IMG/VR virus record: IMGVR_UViG_3300027736_000147
Span: 1 to 32,478 of that record
DNA from: a virus
Strand: one strand, 5' to 3'
Length of the DNA: 32,478 nucleotides
Position 1 is the stretch's first letter. The number at the start of each line of letters is the position of its first letter. The notes under the pieces are model-generated. The model did no database searches and was not told the DNA's origin. It was given only the letters and a program-made list of their open reading frames with translations. Positions 15,431-21,918 of the stretch are shown here, in pieces. The position numbers were made by a program, and so were the translations under genes.

Positions 15431-17076
15431 TCCTGCGTGACTATCAAGCCAGGGCAGTTGATGACTTGTTTGGCTGGTGGACAAAGCACCAAGAGGATGC
15501 TGACATTCCTCTTTTGGTGCTGCCTACCGCCGCAGGCAAATCAGTAATTTGCGCTGAGATTGTGCGACAGATGTGGGAGCAGTGGCCTAACTACCGCCCC
15601 CGCACTGTGGTGCTGGTTCCGTCCAAGGAACTGGCAGAACAGAATGCCGCCAAGCTGACTGCGCTGTTGCCCGATGACATCCATGTCGGGTTTGTCAGCG
15701 CCAGCTTAGGCAAGAAACAACACCATGCTGATGTGATTGTTGCCACCATTGGCAGCATCCACAAAAGCGCCCATCTGCTTGGCGACATCAAGGTGGTGGT
15801 GATTGACGAAGCCCATCTTGTTAGCACCAAGGCATCTGACGCTGGTATGTACCGCACCTTCCTTGCCAAGCTGGCCCAGATCTGCCAGTTCCGCACGGTA
15901 GGCATGACCGCCACACCGTTTCGCGGAAATCAAGTCTGGCTGACCGACGGCGAAGAACCGCTATTCACCGGCATTGCGTCCAATGTCACCATGCGTGAAT
16001 TGCTTAACCAAGGGTTTATTGCACCGCTGGTGCCGCCTACAGTACAGATGCACACCCGCATTGACGCCAGCACCGTTGGCATCAGTAATGGCGATTACAA
16101 GGTAGGCGAATTGTCCGATGTGGTGGAAGGCTACTTGTCCGAAGTTTCCGTAGAGGCCAGCAAGTTGGCGGCTGACCGCCGCAAGTGGATTGCATTCACG
16201 CCAAGCGTTGCTAATGCTGAAAGCCTGGCTGACAAGCTGTGCGACCTTGGCATTGCCAGCAAGGTGGTCTGCGGTGAAACGCCAGCCCTTGAGCGTGAGC
16301 AGTACATCCGCGACTTTCGGTCTGGTGAGATTCGCTGTTTGGTCACCGTGCTGGCGCTGTCGGTTGGCTTTGATGTGCCTGACGTTGATTGCATCATCTG
16401 GTGCAGGCCAACCAAGTCGCCGGTGCTGTATGTGCAGGGCATGGGACGAGGTTGCCGCATTGCCGAGGGCAAGGAAGATTGCTTGGTGCTTGACTTTACT
16501 GACACCGTGGAGCGCCTCGGGCCAGTGGACATCATCAAAGGCCGAGCAAAGCGCACTGGTGGGCCGCAGGAGGCACCATTTAGCATTTGTCCAGCCTGCG
16601 GTGACCGCAACACCGCATCAGCCCTGATCTGCGCATCCTGTGGCGCTGTCATCCGCGAGGAAGTAGTCAAACCGCAAGATGCCAAGGTGTCGTATGCCGC
16701 GCTGCTGTCTGCCCAAATGGTGGCAACCGTGACTTGGCACGATGTTAGCCGAGTGGAATATCGACTGCACAGCAAGCCAGGCAAGCCAGACAGCATGAGG
16801 GTTGATTACTACGACGGTCTGTTGCGCTGCGCTAGTGAATGGATTTGCTTTGACCACACTGGCTACGCACGGCAGAAAGCTGAATCTTGGTGGCGTGAAC
16901 GCAACCAAGGACAAATTCCACACGATGTGGAGGACGCATTAGCTTTTCTTGAACACGACACCATTGCAGAACCCAGCCGCATTGCAACACGCCAGAACGG
17001 CAAATTTACGGAGATTACACAACATGAATTTGATAGAACTTACGGCCATCAAAAATCATTTGCAGAAGCAAATTAA
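15427..17076 (+). CDS. SF2 DEAH-type DNA helicase with C-terminal zinc finger
   Basis: A 549-residue helicase. Motif I is PTAAGKS (33-39), motif II DEAH (127-130), motif III TATP (161-164), motif VI QGMGRGCR (337-344) after TVLALSVGFDVPD. This is the ResIII/UvsW-like arrangement used for branch migration, fork regression or restriction-type translocation. After the helicase core is a CPAC...CASC zinc finger (Cys388, 391, 402, 405), then about 140 residues with strand-rich segments and a helical end. Start ATG overlaps the exonuclease stop (ATGA at 15427-15430). The 3' end overlaps the next small gene by 53 bases. It likely works with the exonuclease and Sak4-like protein. Confidence 0.9.
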   Translation: MILRDYQARAVDDLFGWWTKHQEDADIPLLVLPTAAGKSVICAEIVRQMWEQWPNYRPRTVVLVPSKELAEQNAAKLTALLPDDIHVGFVSASLGKKQHHADVIVATIGSIHKSAHLLGDIKVVVIDEAHLVSTKASDAGMYRTFLAKLAQICQFRTVGMTATPFRGNQVWLTDGEEPLFTGIASNVTMRELLNQGFIAPLVPPTVQMHTRIDASTVGISNGDYKVGELSDVVEGYLSEVSVEASKLAADRRKWIAFTPSVANAESLADKLCDLGIASKVVCGETPALEREQYIRDFRSGEIRCLVTVLALSVGFDVPDVDCIIWCRPTKSPVLYVQGMGRGCRIAEGKEDCLVLDFTDTVERLGPVDIIKGRAKRTGGPQEAPFSICPACGDRNTASALICASCGAVIREEVVKPQDAKVSYAALLSAQMVATVTWHDVSRVEYRLHSKPGKPDSMRVDYYDGLLRCASEWICFDHTGYARQKAESWWRERNQGQIPHDVEDALAFLEHDTIAEPSRIATRQNGKFTEITQHEFDRTYGHQKSFAEAN

Positions 17077-17224
17077 CGATCTTGAGTCAATCAGAATTAA
17101 TTGCGCGTCCTGTGAAAATTTACAGTCTAGAGTCTGCAAAAAGTTTGAAGCCGTTCCTCCAGATGACTGGATGCGAAAAAAAGCTGATTGCGCTGAATGG
17201 ATTTGGGATACAATTCCGTTCTAG
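17024..17224 (+). CDS. Small Cys-rich protein overlapping the helicase end
   Basis: A 66-residue protein starting MNLIELTAIKNHL; ATG at 17024 with GGAG 10 bases upstream. The frame is open further upstream inside the helicase, but that part looks like shadow translation. A helix is followed by CASCENLQSRVCKKFEAVPP and ADCAEWIWDTIPF: C-x2-C, then single Cys residues, a probable zinc site. The pattern resembles the extra Cys cluster at the end of the Cas4-like nuclease. The stop codon lies inside operator site 3. Confidence 0.65.
   Translation: MNLIELTAIKNHLQKQINDLESIRINCASCENLQSRVCKKFEAVPPDDWMRKKADCAEWIWDTIPF
17209..17214 (+). promoter_or_regulatory. Possible -10 (TACAAT) for accessory operon
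   Basis: TACAAT at 17209-17214 with TTGCGC at 17188-17193 (15-base spacer, shorter than ideal). Transcription would begin near 17221, in operator site 3. Suggested mainly because a perfect operator lies right at the expected start point. Confidence 0.35.
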
Positions 17225-17236
17225 CAATTTGCTAGA
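17220..17236. promoter_or_regulatory. Operator site 3, perfect palindrome TCTAGCA-ATT-TGCTAGA
   Basis: Perfect 7-base arms, same sequence as the sites at 11966 and 12054. It lies in the 34-base gap before the first accessory small gene and covers the stop codon of the Cys-rich gene. Suggests the YdaS/Cro-like protein also controls the accessory genes. Confidence 0.6.
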
Positions 17237-17258
17237 CAACGAAACGTAAAGTAACAAC

Positions 17259-17456
17259 ATGATTGACTACATCAAAGAACGTATGCGCCAGCCTACACCG
17301 CTGGAGATGATTACCAAGGAACTGGCATCAGCACATCTCGCCAAGCTGGAGGCCGAGTCTGCTGTGGACTACGCCATGAGCGTGGTCGAGTACAACGAGG
17401 CCCGCATCGAGCGCCTGAACAAGCACCTAGCAACGTATACAGGAGAGCAAGCATGA
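17259..17456 (+). CDS. Small coiled-coil protein, first of accessory gene string
   Basis: A 65-residue, all-helical protein (TKELASAHLAKLEAESAVDY and EYNEARIERLNKHLATY are heptad-like). It starts 23 bases after operator site 3 and its stop overlaps the next ATG (ATGA). Likely oligomeric; function unknown. Similar short coiled-coil proteins are common in phage early regions. Confidence 0.7.
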   Translation: MIDYIKERMRQPTPLEMITKELASAHLAKLEAESAVDYAMSVVEYNEARIERLNKHLATYTGEQA

Positions 17457-17626
17457 ACGCCGAGCATGAACTCAACCTATGGCGCGCAGGGTGGGAACTC
17501 ATCTACCGCACGCTGGTACTAACGGGCTTGGTCGCCTTTGTAATGTTCTGGCTGGGCTACGCATGGGCTACGTACATCCCTCCAAAAATGTGTACACCAA
17601 CTTTGATTGACAAGGTGTTGAAATGA
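17453..17626 (+). CDS. Single-span membrane protein, 57 residues
   Basis: Starts MNAEHELNLWRAG; residues 21-41 (LVLTGLVAFVMFWLGYAWAT) are a clear transmembrane helix, followed by a short tail with one Cys. GGAGAG lies just before the start. Both ends overlap neighbours by ATGA, so it is translationally coupled. No family recognised. Confidence 0.65.
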   Translation: MNAEHELNLWRAGWELIYRTLVLTGLVAFVMFWLGYAWATYIPPKMCTPTLIDKVLK

Positions 17627-17718
17627 CTTGGCCTTTCCCACCATTCCCTACGCCGGTACCCGCAAAGGCACCGCCCCTTAAGTTCAATCCTGAAAACTTT
17701 GAGGACGCCTTGATATGA
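17623..17718 (+). CDS. Tiny proline-rich protein, 31 residues
   Basis: Sequence begins MTWPFPPFPTPVPAKAPP and ends NFEDALI; ten prolines in 31 residues, so it should be extended and unstructured. Both ends form ATGA overlaps with neighbours, supporting real translation. Could bind a protein partner through its PxP segment; otherwise it may mainly couple translation. Confidence 0.5.
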   Translation: MTWPFPPFPTPVPAKAPPLKFNPENFEDALI

Positions 17719-17939
17719 GCAACCTAATACGACTACCACCAACAACCAATATGACGGCGCAACAGGCGCTTGACTCGGCACTTGTTGACACTGAAAGTGA
17801 CCATCTAACGGACGTACTCATCTGCGGCTACACCAAGGGTGGCGAGCTGTATATCAGGTCGTCAAAACTAAACTGCGCAGAGGCGTTTTTCTTGGCAAGC
17901 AAAGCCGCGCAATGGGCACAGAACGGGGGAAACTTTTAA
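17715..17939 (+). CDS. Small accessory protein, unknown function
   Basis: A 74-residue protein: a disordered start (LIRLPPTTNM), a helix, then LTDVLICGYTKGGELYIRSS, a beta-hairpin, and a C-terminal helix (CAEAFFLASKAAQWAQNG). The hairpin-helix arrangement is a common phage small-protein plan ('..G.LYI.SS..N.A....L..KA') that I know only as hypothetical. The stop overlaps the next start as TAATG. Confidence 0.7.
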   Translation: MSNLIRLPPTTNMTAQQALDSALVDTESDHLTDVLICGYTKGGELYIRSSKLNCAEAFFLASKAAQWAQNGGNF

Positions 17940-18184
17940 TGGGAGAACTGCACTTACCCGAGCTTTGGTACGCCAAGGCGCACCTACCAACCGAGCGAAT
18001 CTTCAAGGACTGTTTCTGCGACAAAATGTGCCCCGGCTGGAGCACCACACCGCTCAGGGACTTGCACACTGTGGCCATCAAACGCATTGCAGAACTCAAC
18101 ACCAAGATGCCTAACGAGTGGCAGTACGTCATTCTTGGGTGGGAACTTAACAACGAGCGAACAGAACAGGACGAAACACCGTGA
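17939..18184 (+). CDS. Small accessory protein with CFCDKMC motif
   Basis: An 81-residue protein starting MGELHLPELW. ATG at 17939 overlaps the preceding TAA; a longer frame from 17912 would overlap the previous gene by 28 bases and is less likely. It holds CFCDKMCPGW (about residues 25-34), three Cys that could bind metal, and a helical C-terminal half with HTVAIKRIAELNTKMP. Its last bases form a GTGA overlap with the next gene. Function unknown. Confidence 0.65.
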   Translation: MGELHLPELWYAKAHLPTERIFKDCFCDKMCPGWSTTPLRDLHTVAIKRIAELNTKMPNEWQYVILGWELNNERTEQDETP

Positions 18185-18480
18185 AAACACCACACATACA
18201 CGCAGACCTTATCAAGGCATGGGCCGATGGCGCTGAGATTGAATATTTAGATGTTGGTTCCGCTTCAGTTTGGCGCTCAGTTACTAGCCCAAGATGGGAC
18301 GGGCAAGGCAGTTACCGCGTCAAGCCTGAGCCGAAGCCTGATACTGTTGAAAAGTATTTTGCCAGCGGCTACACCAAGTACGGTTGCGTTCGCGTAGCGG
18401 AGCACTGGGAGCGCGAGAATCTAAAGCTCACCTTTGATGGTGAAACTGGCAAATTGAAAGCAGCAGAGGTGATCGCATGA
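18181..18480 (+). CDS. Conserved-type phage protein, unknown function
   Basis: A 99-residue protein with a GTG start overlapping the upstream stop (GTGA). Residues 5-50 (HIHADLIKAWADGAEIEYLD, then WRSVTSPRWDGQGSYRVKPE) match a very widespread phage pattern, 'H..LI.AWA.GA.IE......W......P.W.....YRIKP', of unknown function. The rest is two or three strands (CVRVAEHWERENLKLTFDGE). It may read as a small nucleic-acid or protein binder; not established. Confidence 0.75.
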   Translation: MKTPHIHADLIKAWADGAEIEYLDVGSASVWRSVTSPRWDGQGSYRVKPEPKPDTVEKYFASGYTKYGCVRVAEHWERENLKLTFDGETGKLKAAEVIA

Positions 18481-18755
18481 AACTCGACCGAGGCAACCCG
18501 AATTTAATGAAGGCCAAGGCCACACGGGTAAATACCAACAATGTAATGGAATCGTTTCCCAACACGCTTGGGGACGTGGCATCTAAGCGTAGGCACCGAG
18601 CCACAACGGGTTACGTACCTATGCCACGTGACGCCAACACGGCGCTGCCGCCATCCATCAACATCTGGAAGCAACCAGACTACGTGCCGCCCAAGCAGGA
18701 GTACGTGCGCCCCGGCGCTGAGGACTTCCTGCGCCTTAAGAGCAGGGGGATGTGA
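18477..18755 (+). CDS. Small basic accessory protein
   Basis: A 92-residue Arg/Lys/Pro-rich protein (VASKRRHRATTGYVPMPRD, then KQEYVRPGAEDFLRLKSRG). It appears largely unstructured and positively charged, so nucleic-acid binding is possible. ATGA overlap with the preceding gene and coupling with the next. No family recognised. Confidence 0.65.
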   Translation: MKLDRGNPNLMKAKATRVNTNNVMESFPNTLGDVASKRRHRATTGYVPMPRDANTALPPSINIWKQPDYVPPKQEYVRPGAEDFLRLKSRGM

Positions 18756-19009
18756 TGACCGAGATCGACGTTCTTATCAGCATTGCATACGACACGTTTA
18801 CATGCGGGGACATAAGCTCTGCGGAACCCAACCCGTACTTTGCCAAGCCCCCGTACACCCCGTTTGCAATGAACGACAAACACCCTGAAGGCGCACACGG
18901 AATCTACAACGCACAGGGCATCAACTGTCTGCGCTTTCGGGACAAGCGCGGGTCGGTATTTACAACCAAAGAACACGCCGTTGCATTGGCAGAAAGTTGG
19001 AACACATGA
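18755..19009 (+). CDS. Small accessory protein, unknown function
   Basis: An 84-residue protein starting MTEIDVLISIAYD. ATG at 18755 with GGGGGA just upstream was preferred; an in-frame GTG three bases earlier forms a GTGA overlap and is also possible. It contains Pro/Asn-rich loops (AEPNPYFAKPPYTPF) and ends GSVFTTKEHAVALAESWNT, a strand-helix unit. Function unknown. Confidence 0.65.
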   Translation: MTEIDVLISIAYDTFTCGDISSAEPNPYFAKPPYTPFAMNDKHPEGAHGIYNAQGINCLRFRDKRGSVFTTKEHAVALAESWNT

Positions 19010-19326
19010 AACGCCCAATCGAATCAGACTACACAAGCCAAGTGGCGTATACCCGTGCGCTTGAGGCGTATTGCGACAGCTTGGCACAGCCAGCGCAGGA
19101 GCCTGTGGCAAAGGTGTTGTTAACAGAAACGCTGGGATTGCCAGTTATGCAATGGCTAGACTTGAATCGCCAATTTGATTTTAAAGGTGGTGAATATCTT
19201 TACACCGCCCCACAACAACGCCCGTGGGTAGGGCTGACGGATGAGGAGTTAACACTTTGTGAATCTGAAGAAGATGTGCGTTTTGTCCGAGCCATTGAAG
19301 CCGTATTACGGAGTAAGAACACATGA
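19006..19326 (+). CDS. Small accessory protein, unknown function
   Basis: A 106-residue protein starting MKRPIESDYTSQVAYTRALE; the ATG overlaps the preceding stop (ATGA). Helical N-terminus, a strand pair (KVLLTETLGLP, GGEYLYTAPQ), then a helical, acidic C-terminus (LTDEELTLCESEEDVRFVRA). The segments 'YLYTAPQQRPWVGLTDEE' are of a type repeatedly seen in small phage proteins with no known function. Confidence 0.7.
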   Translation: MKRPIESDYTSQVAYTRALEAYCDSLAQPAQEPVAKVLLTETLGLPVMQWLDLNRQFDFKGGEYLYTAPQQRPWVGLTDEELTLCESEEDVRFVRAIEAVLRSKNT

Positions 19327-19511
19327 ACGACTACCTAGCCGGTGGCTCTGAGTTTTTGTACCCCCATGCTGGCGACCCTGTTCCACCAAAGGACACCAAG
19401 ATACTAATTTTGACTAGAGGTGGAATCTGCCTTACTGGTTTTTGGAATAACAATTGGTGCTTGGGATGGTTGCCGTTGCCAAAACGTAACATGGAGAAAG
19501 AAGAGAAATGA
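19323..19511 (+). CDS. Small accessory protein, unknown function
   Basis: A 62-residue protein with PPKDTKILILTRGGICLTGF followed by WNNNWCLGWLPLP, a strand-rich, Trp-containing core resembling the many small phage 'DTxILxxxxxG...GxWxxxxW' proteins. Flanked on both sides by ATGA overlaps. Function unknown. Confidence 0.7.
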   Translation: MNDYLAGGSEFLYPHAGDPVPPKDTKILILTRGGICLTGFWNNNWCLGWLPLPKRNMEKEEK

Positions 19512-19735
19512 GTCTGTCAAAACACAGAGTGATTCGGGAAATGCTGCACAATGAGCCAGACGGCATGACGGTATTTGAAATTGCATCACTTACAGGCATA
19601 AAAAAGGATACCATCCGCAATGCTTTAGAAGATATGCCAGACACCTACATTGACAGATGGATACAACAACCAATGTCGCCGCCTACGGCCGTCTGGATTG
19701 CCGTTGTACCACCATTAGATTGCCCAAGACCATGA
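19508..19735 (+). CDS. Small winged-helix-type DNA-binding protein
   Basis: A 75-residue protein. Residues 8-45 (VIREMLHNEPDGMTVFEIAS, then LTGIKKDTIRNALEDMPDTY) form a helix-turn-helix of the winged-helix/MarR-like type: 'G.T..EIA..TGI....IR.AL..MPD.YIDRW'. The tail lacks a clear second domain. It could regulate early genes or serve as a replication accessory. ATGA overlaps link it to both neighbours. Confidence 0.7.
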   Translation: MSLSKHRVIREMLHNEPDGMTVFEIASLTGIKKDTIRNALEDMPDTYIDRWIQQPMSPPTAVWIAVVPPLDCPRP

Positions 19736-19917
19736 AAGACACGCCAAACTTTGCAGCTTGGAGCAATGCAAATTTAGCCAAGTTTGCCTATGAATCTTAT
19801 GAGCGTATGCAAGAACAGCAAGAAACCATAATGCAGCTTCAGCGAGACTTTAAAGACGCCATGAATGAGTTAAGAAATGTTGTAATTCTGCAACAAAAGA
19901 CGCAGAAAACTTTGTAA
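19732..19917 (+). CDS. Small coiled-coil protein, unknown function
   Basis: A 61-residue protein starting MKDTPNFAAWSNANLAKFAY; ATG at 19732 overlaps the preceding stop (ATGA). A frame from 19657 is longer but overlaps the HTH gene widely. The last 40 residues are a Gln-rich coiled coil (YERMQEQQETIMQLQRDFKD). Last member of the coupled string. Function unknown. Confidence 0.65.
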   Translation: MKDTPNFAAWSNANLAKFAYESYERMQEQQETIMQLQRDFKDAMNELRNVVILQQKTQKTL

Positions 19918-19939
19918 TTTGTATGTTGTAAGATGTTTT

Positions 19940-19966
19940 TGCAGCATTCCGCTGCATAAATTTTTT
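19940..19966 (+). other. Hairpin TGCAGC-ATTCC-GCTGCA followed by T-run
   Basis: A 6-base stem at 19940-19956 followed by TAAATTTTTT, in the 59-base gap before the acidic-protein gene. It could be a weak terminator for the accessory string or an attenuator in the leader of the acidic gene. The A-containing gap between stem and T-run lowers confidence in a classical terminator. Confidence 0.35.
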
Positions 19967-19976
19967 GGAGAACATC

Positions 19977-20354
19977 ATGCTTTTTACTGTTACCGTTGAC
20001 CTTCCAGGCGCTGCCTATTTTGAATTTTCTACCGAGTCTTTGTTTGAAATGGCTGAGATTGTTAAGATGCTTGGCAACACCGATGTTGTTGAAGATGAAG
20101 ATGAGGACGATGATTTTGAAGACGAAGATTTCTTTGACATTCCAGAAGAAATTTCTGAGTATTTTGACGATGGCGAAGAGTACACTTACGACGAAGACGC
20201 TGATGTGTTCTGCTGGTACGACGAAGAGCATGAGGCTTGGTACTGGCTGAACGTAGAAACCGGTGAGTGGGTCTTGGTGGAAGACGCCGATGGCTACGAA
20301 GTTGAGCCAGAAGATGAGGAATCCGACTTAGAGGATGAGTTGGAAGCAGCTTAA
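19977..20354 (+). CDS. Extremely acidic protein, candidate DNA mimic or inhibitor
   Basis: A 125-residue protein; ATG at 19977 with GGAG 6 bases upstream (an in-frame TTG four codons earlier is possible). By my count 50 residues are Asp or Glu, with one Lys, one His and no Arg, giving a net charge near -49. The N-terminus (FTVTVDLPGAAYFEFSTESL) is strand-like and could fold; then an acidic run (residues 38-53), and a Trp/Tyr-rich middle (FCWYDEEHEAWYWLNVETGE). It is set apart from the accessory string by a 59-base leader with its own hairpin and is the last gene on the plus strand. Strong acidity with aromatic residues recalls DNA-mimic anti-restriction or nuclease-inhibitor proteins, but no known family is recognised. 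Confidence 0.75.
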   Translation: MLFTVTVDLPGAAYFEFSTESLFEMAEIVKMLGNTDVVEDEDEDDDFEDEDFFDIPEEISEYFDDGEEYTYDEDADVFCWYDEEHEAWYWLNVETGEWVLVEDADGYEVEPEDEESDLEDELEAA

Positions 20355-20356
20355 TG

Positions 20357-20379
20357 CAATTTTTGTGGGGACAAAATTG
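20357..20379. terminator. Possible terminator between converging gene blocks
   Basis: CAATTTTTGT and ACAAAATTG form an imperfect A/T-rich inverted repeat around GGGG, just after the acidic-protein stop and before the convergent metallophosphoesterase stop. A T-rich stretch (TTCTTTTTTG) follows at about 20401. Weak stem; position suggests it ends one or both transcripts. Confidence 0.4.
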
Positions 20380-20412
20380 AGCGTTTAGTTATCTAAATGT
20401 TCTTTTTTGTCT

Positions 20413-21366
20413 CTACATTGTTCCTACATCAATCACTTCCCCGCGAAACTCAACTTGCCCATCTGCCCACTTGTGTACTAGTTCGGGCCAAAGCAACTGA
20501 CCATCTTTAAATGTCAATACGGCAAAGCCAGACCTATGGTTTAAAGGGTTGCCTTCTGCGTAATCAAACTGTGGGCCGTAAGGCTCTGCCAAAGTGCCCG
20601 TATCCACGCCGAAACGGTTGCCGTTGTAATCTGCATAGGGTGTAACCTTTAAACTGTGCAAATGCCCCGTTACAATCGTTTTGCCAGCCCCTACGGTGTT
20701 GTTATGAGTAGCGTGAACGCCACCCTTGTATCGGTGTTTAACAACAACATCATCCGTTACCCAAGTCAACATACAAAAAGACCATTCAGGAAAGTGGTCA
20801 GATAGCTTAAAGCCAGGGGTTTGGACGTACTGCGGGGCATTGGAAGCTAAACGTGCTTCAAACCGTGCATCATGATTGCCCATCGTAAACATTAGCTTTA
20901 CATTGTGCCGCGCTTTCTTGGCAACTTCTTCTATCTCGCCCAATGATGCTTTGCAGGCGTTTAACTCATCAATGACACTTGGGACACGTTCCCATCCCAA
21001 AGGTGGATGGCGAGAGATAGATGCACCGTCAAAAGCATCGCCATTGCAAATAACTGCTTTCGGCTGTAGCTTTTCAATCGCCCAAAGTAAACCTTGAAAA
21101 GCAGTAGTCCGTAGCCCAGGCCAGAAATGAGCGTCAGAAAAAACAATAACTGTTCCATTTTCAATGCCAAGTTCTGATGGTGGACGAACTGGAGAATAGG
21201 TGGTTCGCTTATCTGTTGACCTCATATCAACATTGTGTTTTTCAGCTAAAACCTTTCGCCGCCTATGGATTGACCTTTGTTGCAATCCAGTAGCTTTTGA
21301 CATTTTTGCAGCGGATTTATAAGTATTCCATGCCTCTATAAATTCTGCGTCTGTAAGTTGAATCAT
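20413..21366 (-). CDS. Calcineurin-like metallophosphoesterase with N-terminal helix-turn-helix
   Basis: A 317-residue enzyme. Motifs in order: FSDAH (76-80), GDAFD (109-113), GNHDAR (163-168), GVHATHN (about 227) and TGHLHS (about 241): the complete metal-binding set of calcineurin-like phosphoesterases. The first 45 residues (TDAEFIEAWNTYKSAAKMSK, then GLQQRSIHRRRKVL) look like a DNA-binding HTH, so the enzyme may act on nucleic acid. Substrate unknown; phage relatives are proposed to remove terminal phosphates or act on cyclic nucleotides, neither shown here. It is the last gene of the late minus-strand block, 42 bases after the endolysin. Confidence 0.85.
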   Translation of the reverse strand: MIQLTDAEFIEAWNTYKSAAKMSKATGLQQRSIHRRRKVLAEKHNVDMRSTDKRTTYSPVRPPSELGIENGTVIVFSDAHFWPGLRTTAFQGLLWAIEKLQPKAVICNGDAFDGASISRHPPLGWERVPSVIDELNACKASLGEIEEVAKKARHNVKLMFTMGNHDARFEARLASNAPQYVQTPGFKLSDHFPEWSFCMLTWVTDDVVVKHRYKGGVHATHNNTVGAGKTIVTGHLHSLKVTPYADYNGNRFGVDTGTLAEPYGPQFDYAEGNPLNHRSGFAVLTFKDGQLLWPELVHKWADGQVEFRGEVIDVGTM

Positions 21367-21408
21367 TGCAATGGTTCCTCAAAACCCTGCAAACTTAACA
21401 CACTTTTG

Positions 21409-21918
21409 TTACGCTAATTGACTGGCGACAGATTGAACATGGGCAACACGGTTGCCCCAGCCCTTGCCAAAGGTTCCCCAAGTAGGTAATTTCTCAAGGA
21501 ACTGGAGTCGCTTGTCGTTGTACTGGACAATCAGATTTTGCACCGGCTTGGCATTTATTGCAGCCAATGTGGCTGGTCCAATAGCGCCATCGGCAGCGAC
21601 TCCAACCACCTCTTGCAGCCACTTGGCGGCACGGCCTGGCCCACTATTAATGGCGGCATCAAACACCGCATAGTCCAAGCCTTTGGGCAGATGGTCTCCA
21701 GCTACCTTGTCCCAATACTTGCGCCGGTACAAAGGCGCTACGGCATCAGGCGTCAAGGCACGCATATCAGCCTCTGACACAGGATGCCCAACAAACTCCT
21801 CCCAGACTGCCTTGGTGCAGCCGAGGTTGGTCATGCCGCCTGGGTCGGACGGATGGTTTACAAAGCCACCCTCGGAGGCCAGCACACGAGCGAGGCAGTC
21901 TTCAAAGTTTGATTTCAT
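21409..21918 (-). CDS. Endolysin, GH108 N-acetylmuramidase type
   Basis: A 169-residue peptidoglycan hydrolase. Residues 13-34 hold ASEGGFVNHPSDPGGMTNLG, the GH108 hallmark with catalytic Glu16; KYWDKVAGDHLPKGLDYAVF and DAAINSGPGRAAKWLQ follow as in the family, and the C-terminal part (GVAADGAIGPATLAAINA) matches the associated PG_binding_3 region. No signal peptide or SAR anchor is visible, so it depends on the holin gene next to it. ATG overlaps the holin stop (ATGA). Confidence 0.92.
   Translation of the reverse strand: MKSNFEDCLARVLASEGGFVNHPSDPGGMTNLGCTKAVWEEFVGHPVSEADMRALTPDAVAPLYRRKYWDKVAGDHLPKGLDYAVFDAAINSGPGRAAKWLQEVVGVAADGAIGPATLAAINAKPVQNLIVQYNDKRLQFLEKLPTWGTFGKGWGNRVAHVQSVASQLA

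Noticed and set aside
16131-16796. 221-residue open frame on minus strand
   Set aside because: Antisense to the SF2 helicase, Ser/Arg-rich shadow translation.
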